From an uncultured Eubacteriales bacterium (lineage in GTDB: Bacteria; Bacillota; Clostridia; Oscillospirales; Acutalibacteraceae): 8,272 nt of DNA. The stretch lies in NCBI GenBank assembly GCA_900322105.1, contig ONYV01000033.1:1-8272 (forward strand), written 5' to 3'. Positions 6,050 through 8,272 of the stretch are shown here, one piece after another (position 1 is the stretch's first letter; every line of letters begins with the position of its first letter). A model generated the notes under the pieces. The model had not been told where the DNA came from. It was given only the letters and a program-made list of their open reading frames with translations, and did not search any database. Both the position numbers and the translations under genes were made by a program.

Positions 6050-6562
6050 ATGATGAAGATGCATTACTGTTTTGAATGCGGTACGGCTTTGACGCAGCGG
6101 TATCTTGAAAATGAAGGGATCATCCCTTACTGTGAGACTTGCGGCGTATTTCGGTTTCCGATCTTTTCAACGGCTGTCAGTATCATCACGCTGAATCCTG
6201 ACAGAAATAAAATTCTGCTCATTCAGCAGTATGGCAGGGAAAGCAATATTTTAGTGGCAGGTTATATCAATCAAACGGAAAGCGCAGAGCAGACAGTTGC
6301 CCGTGAACTATCGGAAGAAACAGGGCTTATAGCAAGTGAGATACGGTTCAATCAGAGCGAGTATTTTGAAAAGTCAAACACGCTGATGCTGAATTTCAGT
6401 TGTGTGGCAGACAGGGAAGCGCTTTACGGTCTCAACACAAAGGAAGTGGACAAAGCGCAGTGGTTTACGTTTGAGGAAGCCGAAAAAGCGATCCGTCCGC
6501 ATAGTCTGGCAAAAAAGTTTCTGCTGTCCTTTTTGCAAAAGTACCGAAAAGAGCAGGAATGA
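6050..6562 (+). CDS. NudC-like zinc-ribbon Nudix hydrolase
   Basis: This 170-residue cytosolic protein has two parts. The N-terminal zinc ribbon is CFEC (Cys7, Cys10) and CETC (Cys28, Cys31). The Nudix domain (about 40-165) carries a complete Nudix box, G71-x5-E77-x7-R85-E86-x2-E89-E90-x-G92, the metal-binding catalytic element that cleaves nucleoside diphosphates linked to another moiety. The ribbon-plus-Nudix layout is that of NADH/NAD-cap pyrophosphatase NudC. However, the SQPWPFPxS specificity motif of NudC is replaced by QSEYFEKSNTLML (102-114), and the N-terminal NudC region is missing. The substrate is therefore uncertain; NAD(H)-like dinucleotides are only one option. AAGGAGG (6032-6038) lies 11 nt before the ATG at 6050; a second ATG lies one codon later. 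A terminator directly precedes the gene, and no terminator is visible after it. Confidence 0.88.
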   Translation: MMKMHYCFECGTALTQRYLENEGIIPYCETCGVFRFPIFSTAVSIITLNPDRNKILLIQQYGRESNILVAGYINQTESAEQTVARELSEETGLIASEIRFNQSEYFEKSNTLMLNFSCVADREALYGLNTKEVDKAQWFTFEEAEKAIRPHSLAKKFLLSFLQKYRKEQE

Positions 6563-6584
6563 TACAAAAGACGGTAATTATCTA

Positions 6585-6613
6585 TTGACAAACGGAGAAG
6601 AGAAGAGTAAAAT
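6585..6613 (+). promoter_or_regulatory. Near-consensus promoter of the metal efflux genes
   Basis: A perfect TTGACA (6585-6590), an ideal 17-base spacer and TAAAAT (6608-6613, one mismatch) make this the best sigma-A promoter in the window. The predicted start is near 6620. It lies 23 bases after the Nudix stop codon. Such a strong promoter is usually kept silent by a repressor; the adjacent dyad at 6623-6642 fits that. Confidence 0.9.
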
Positions 6614-6622
6614 ATATTTAAC

Positions 6623-6642
6623 GATTAAACGTTTGTTTAATC
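6623..6642 (+). promoter_or_regulatory. 8-4-8 inverted repeat, probable metal-sensor operator
   Basis: GATTAAAC-GTTT-GTTTAATC is a perfect inverted repeat at about +3 to +22 of the predicted transcript, between the -10 box and the ribosome binding site. Its position suits repression by blocking early transcription. A/T-rich dyads of this kind are typical for ArsR/SmtB-type Zn/Cd sensors, but the exact family is a guess and no regulator gene lies in the window. As RNA it would form only a weak A-U hairpin. Confidence 0.7.
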
Positions 6643-6665
6643 AAAATGTGAAAGGAGCGATTTTC

Positions 6666-6884
6666 ATGAAAAAGACCTATAAGATCGAAGTGGATTGCGC
6701 AAACTGCGCCAATAAAATGGAAAACGCCGCAAAGCATACTGAGGGCGTAAAGGATGCGGTCGTGAATTTTATGACGCTGAAAATGACGGTGGAATTTGAG
6801 GAAGGCGCTGACCCGAAGGAAGTCATGGGCAGAGTGCTGAAGGCTTGCCGCAAGGTCGAAAGCGACTGCGAGATATTTATGTAA
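6666..6884 (+). CDS. Free-standing HMA-domain metal-binding protein
   Basis: This 72-residue cytosolic protein is a single heavy-metal-associated domain of the ferredoxin-like fold. The metal site is VDCANCANKM with Cys11 and Cys14; an Asp directly before the first Cys is typical of Zn/Cd/Pb-type rather than copper-type HMA domains. Two further cysteines (Cys61 and Cys68, in KACRK and SDCEIFM) near the C-terminus could join in binding. AAAGGAG precedes the ATG with about 8 nt spacing. It is the first gene after the dyad-controlled promoter and lies 53 bases before a P1B ATPase that has no HMA domain of its own. It therefore probably delivers or senses the metal for that pump as a chaperone-like or detached regulatory domain. 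Role inferred; domain call firm. Confidence 0.92.
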   Translation: MKKTYKIEVDCANCANKMENAAKHTEGVKDAVVNFMTLKMTVEFEEGADPKEVMGRVLKACRKVESDCEIFM

Positions 6885-6937
6885 GCGTAAGCTTTGAAAC
6901 GACAAAGTGCGGCAGGAAAGCTGTGTGAGGTGAGGGT

Positions 6938-8272
6938 ATGACGAAAAAACAAAAGAAAAACCTGATTCGCATTATCATTGCGGCAGTGCTGATGGTGGGG
7001 CTGAATTTTGTGCCTGTCAGCGGCATATGGCGGCTGGCACTGTTTATGGTGCCGTACCTCATCATCGGTTATGATATCCTGCTGAAAGCCTTCAAGGGCG
7101 TGAAGAATCTGCAACCCTTTGACGAATGCTTTCTGATGGCGGTTGCAACCATCGGCGCGATCGTTTTAGGGCTGATCGGAGAAGGAGATTATACCGAAGC
7201 GGTCGCTGTAATGCTGTTCTATCAGATCGGTGAATGGTTTCAGAGTTATGCGCTCGGAAAAAGCCGCAGGAATATCAGTGAACTGATGGATATCCGCCCC
7301 GATTATGCTAATATCGAAACAGACGGAGAGTTGCAGAAGGTCGATCCTGATGAAGTGGAAACAGGATCGGTGATCGTTGTCAAGCCCGGAGAAAAGATCC
7401 CGATCGATGGCGTGATCGTGGAGGGGGAATCTGCGCTGAATACCGCAGCCCTTACGGGAGAAAGTCTGCCAAGAGATGTGATGAGCGGCGATGAGGTCAT
7501 CAGCGGCTGCATTAACCTGACGGGTCTGCTGAAGATCCGCACGACAAAGGAGTTCGGGGAATCTACCGTATCAAAGATCCTCGATCTGGTCGAAAACGCA
7601 AGCTCACGCAAATCAAGGTCGGAGAATTTTATCTCGAAGTTTGCAAGAGTCTATACGCCTGCGGTGGTGATCGGCGCAGTGCTGTTGGCGCTGCTGCCGC
7701 CGCTTGCCTGTATGATCTTCGGAATGCCTGCCGAATGGGGTACATGGATCTATCGTGCGCTGACGTTTCTGGTCATCAGCTGCCCCTGTGCGCTGGTCAT
7801 CAGCATTCCGCTGACGTTCTTTGCAGGGATCGGCGGAGCGGCAAGGGCAGGTGTGCTGGTGAAAGGCTCGAACTCTCTGGAAGCCCTTGCCAAAACGAAA
7901 ACGGTCGTGTTTGACAAAACAGGCACGCTGACGATGGGCGTGTTCAAGGTGGTGGCGGTGCATCCCGATCGGGTCGATGAAAATACACTGCTGCATTTAG
8001 CGGCTCATGTGGAGCGATATTCTGCCCACCCGATCGCTGCCTCTCTCAGGGAAGCCTACCCCGAAGAAGCGGACGGCTGTTCGATCACGGACATTCAGGA
8101 GATTGCAGGACAGGGCGTGAAAGCAAAGGTCAACGGCGAAACAGTGTGTGTCGGCAACGAAAAAATGATGCGGTCATCGGGCGCAGTTGTCACAAAATGT
8201 TCGCATAACCATGTCGGAACGGTGATCCATGCTGCAAAAAACGGCGAATATCTGGGACATATCGAGATATCG
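6938..8272 (+). CDS. cadA: Zn/Cd/Pb-type P1B ATPase (CadA/ZntA-like), 3' end cut off
   Basis: The first 445 residues of an inner-membrane ATPase that exports soft divalent metals using ATP; the frame is open at the right edge and perhaps 170-200 residues are missing. Visible in order: helices at about 9-27, 32-50, 66-82 and 86-104; actuator domain with TGES (173-176); helices at about 240-262 and 272-295 with metal-binding CPC (282-284); phosphorylation motif DKTGT (Asp326); SAHP (362-365) with the P1B-specific His-Pro; and GQGV (391-394) of the nucleotide-binding domain. Glu63 in FDECFLMAVATIGA is the acidic residue typical of the Zn/Cd group. Unlike most CadA/ZntA proteins, it starts directly with a short basic tail (TKKQKK) and helix 1, with no N-terminal HMA domain. 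The start is the ATG at 6938 after GAGG with 7 nt spacing; an in-frame stop lies just upstream. Metal specificity is inferred. Confidence 0.94.
   Translation, partial: MTKKQKKNLIRIIIAAVLMVGLNFVPVSGIWRLALFMVPYLIIGYDILLKAFKGVKNLQPFDECFLMAVATIGAIVLGLIGEGDYTEAVAVMLFYQIGEWFQSYALGKSRRNISELMDIRPDYANIETDGELQKVDPDEVETGSVIVVKPGEKIPIDGVIVEGESALNTAALTGESLPRDVMSGDEVISGCINLTGLLKIRTTKEFGESTVSKILDLVENASSRKSRSENFISKFARVYTPAVVIGAVLLALLPPLACMIFGMPAEWGTWIYRALTFLVISCPCALVISIPLTFFAGIGGAARAGVLVKGSNSLEALAKTKTVVFDKTGTLTMGVFKVVAVHPDRVDENTLLHLAAHVERYSAHPIAASLREAYPEEADGCSITDIQEIAGQGVKAKVNGETVCVGNEKMMRSSGAVVTKCSHNHVGTVIHAAKNGEYLGHIEIS

Noticed and set aside
6043..6075. Ten-codon open frame starting at the ATG close to the Nudix Shine-Dalgarno sequence
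   Set aside because: It overlaps the Nudix start out of frame with only 4 nt from AAGGAGG. It could be a leader peptide in principle, but nothing supports that beyond its position.
1..8272. CRISPR arrays, insertion sequences, phage genes, toxin-antitoxin or defence systems
   Set aside because: No spaced direct repeats, terminal inverted repeats, transposase or integrase motifs, or defence-type genes were found on either strand.

Overview
The window looks like chromosomal DNA from a low-to-mid GC Gram-positive anaerobe of the Clostridia, most like Ruminococcus and its relatives. The signs are strong AGGAGG-type ribosome binding sites, sigma-A-type promoters, a TTG start, a secreted papain-type protease with Ig-like domains, and metabolic enzymes of clostridial type. 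The genus is an inference from protein style; no rRNA or marker gene is present.

Layout. The left half is on the minus strand: a class II fructose-bisphosphate aldolase (49-915), preceded by a 10-bp-arm palindrome at the 5' end of its predicted mRNA. Further upstream is a large secreted C1A cysteine protease (1152-3869), which has its own extended -10 promoter and a clear intrinsic terminator (1043-1080). An AT-rich divergent intergenic region (about 3870-4264) separates it from the plus-strand half. That half holds a threonine ammonia-lyase with an ACT domain (4265-5461), RidA (5553-5927), a NudC-like zinc-ribbon Nudix hydrolase (6050-6562), a 72-residue free-standing HMA metal-binding protein (6666-6884), and a Zn/Cd-type P1B ATPase that runs off the right edge (6938-8272, incomplete).

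How the genes work together. IlvA releases enamine/imine intermediates from threonine or serine, and RidA hydrolyses such intermediates, so the adjacent pair forms a production and clean-up unit. The HMA protein and the ATPase form a metal efflux unit behind a near-consensus promoter with an 8-4-8 inverted repeat over the start site; the ATPase lacks its own N-terminal HMA domain, so the small protein probably replaces it. The Nudix gene sits directly behind a strong terminator with only about 25 bases between, so its transcription must come by read-through or from a promoter inside or just after ridA.

I see no CRISPR array, insertion sequence, tRNA, rRNA, prophage gene or defence system. Most of the window is ordinary core metabolism. 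The less ordinary parts are the multidomain protease (Ca-loop insertion, CC at the active site, aromatic-rich C-terminal module), the split metal pump and its operator, the terminator in front of the Nudix gene, and the palindromic leader of the aldolase gene.
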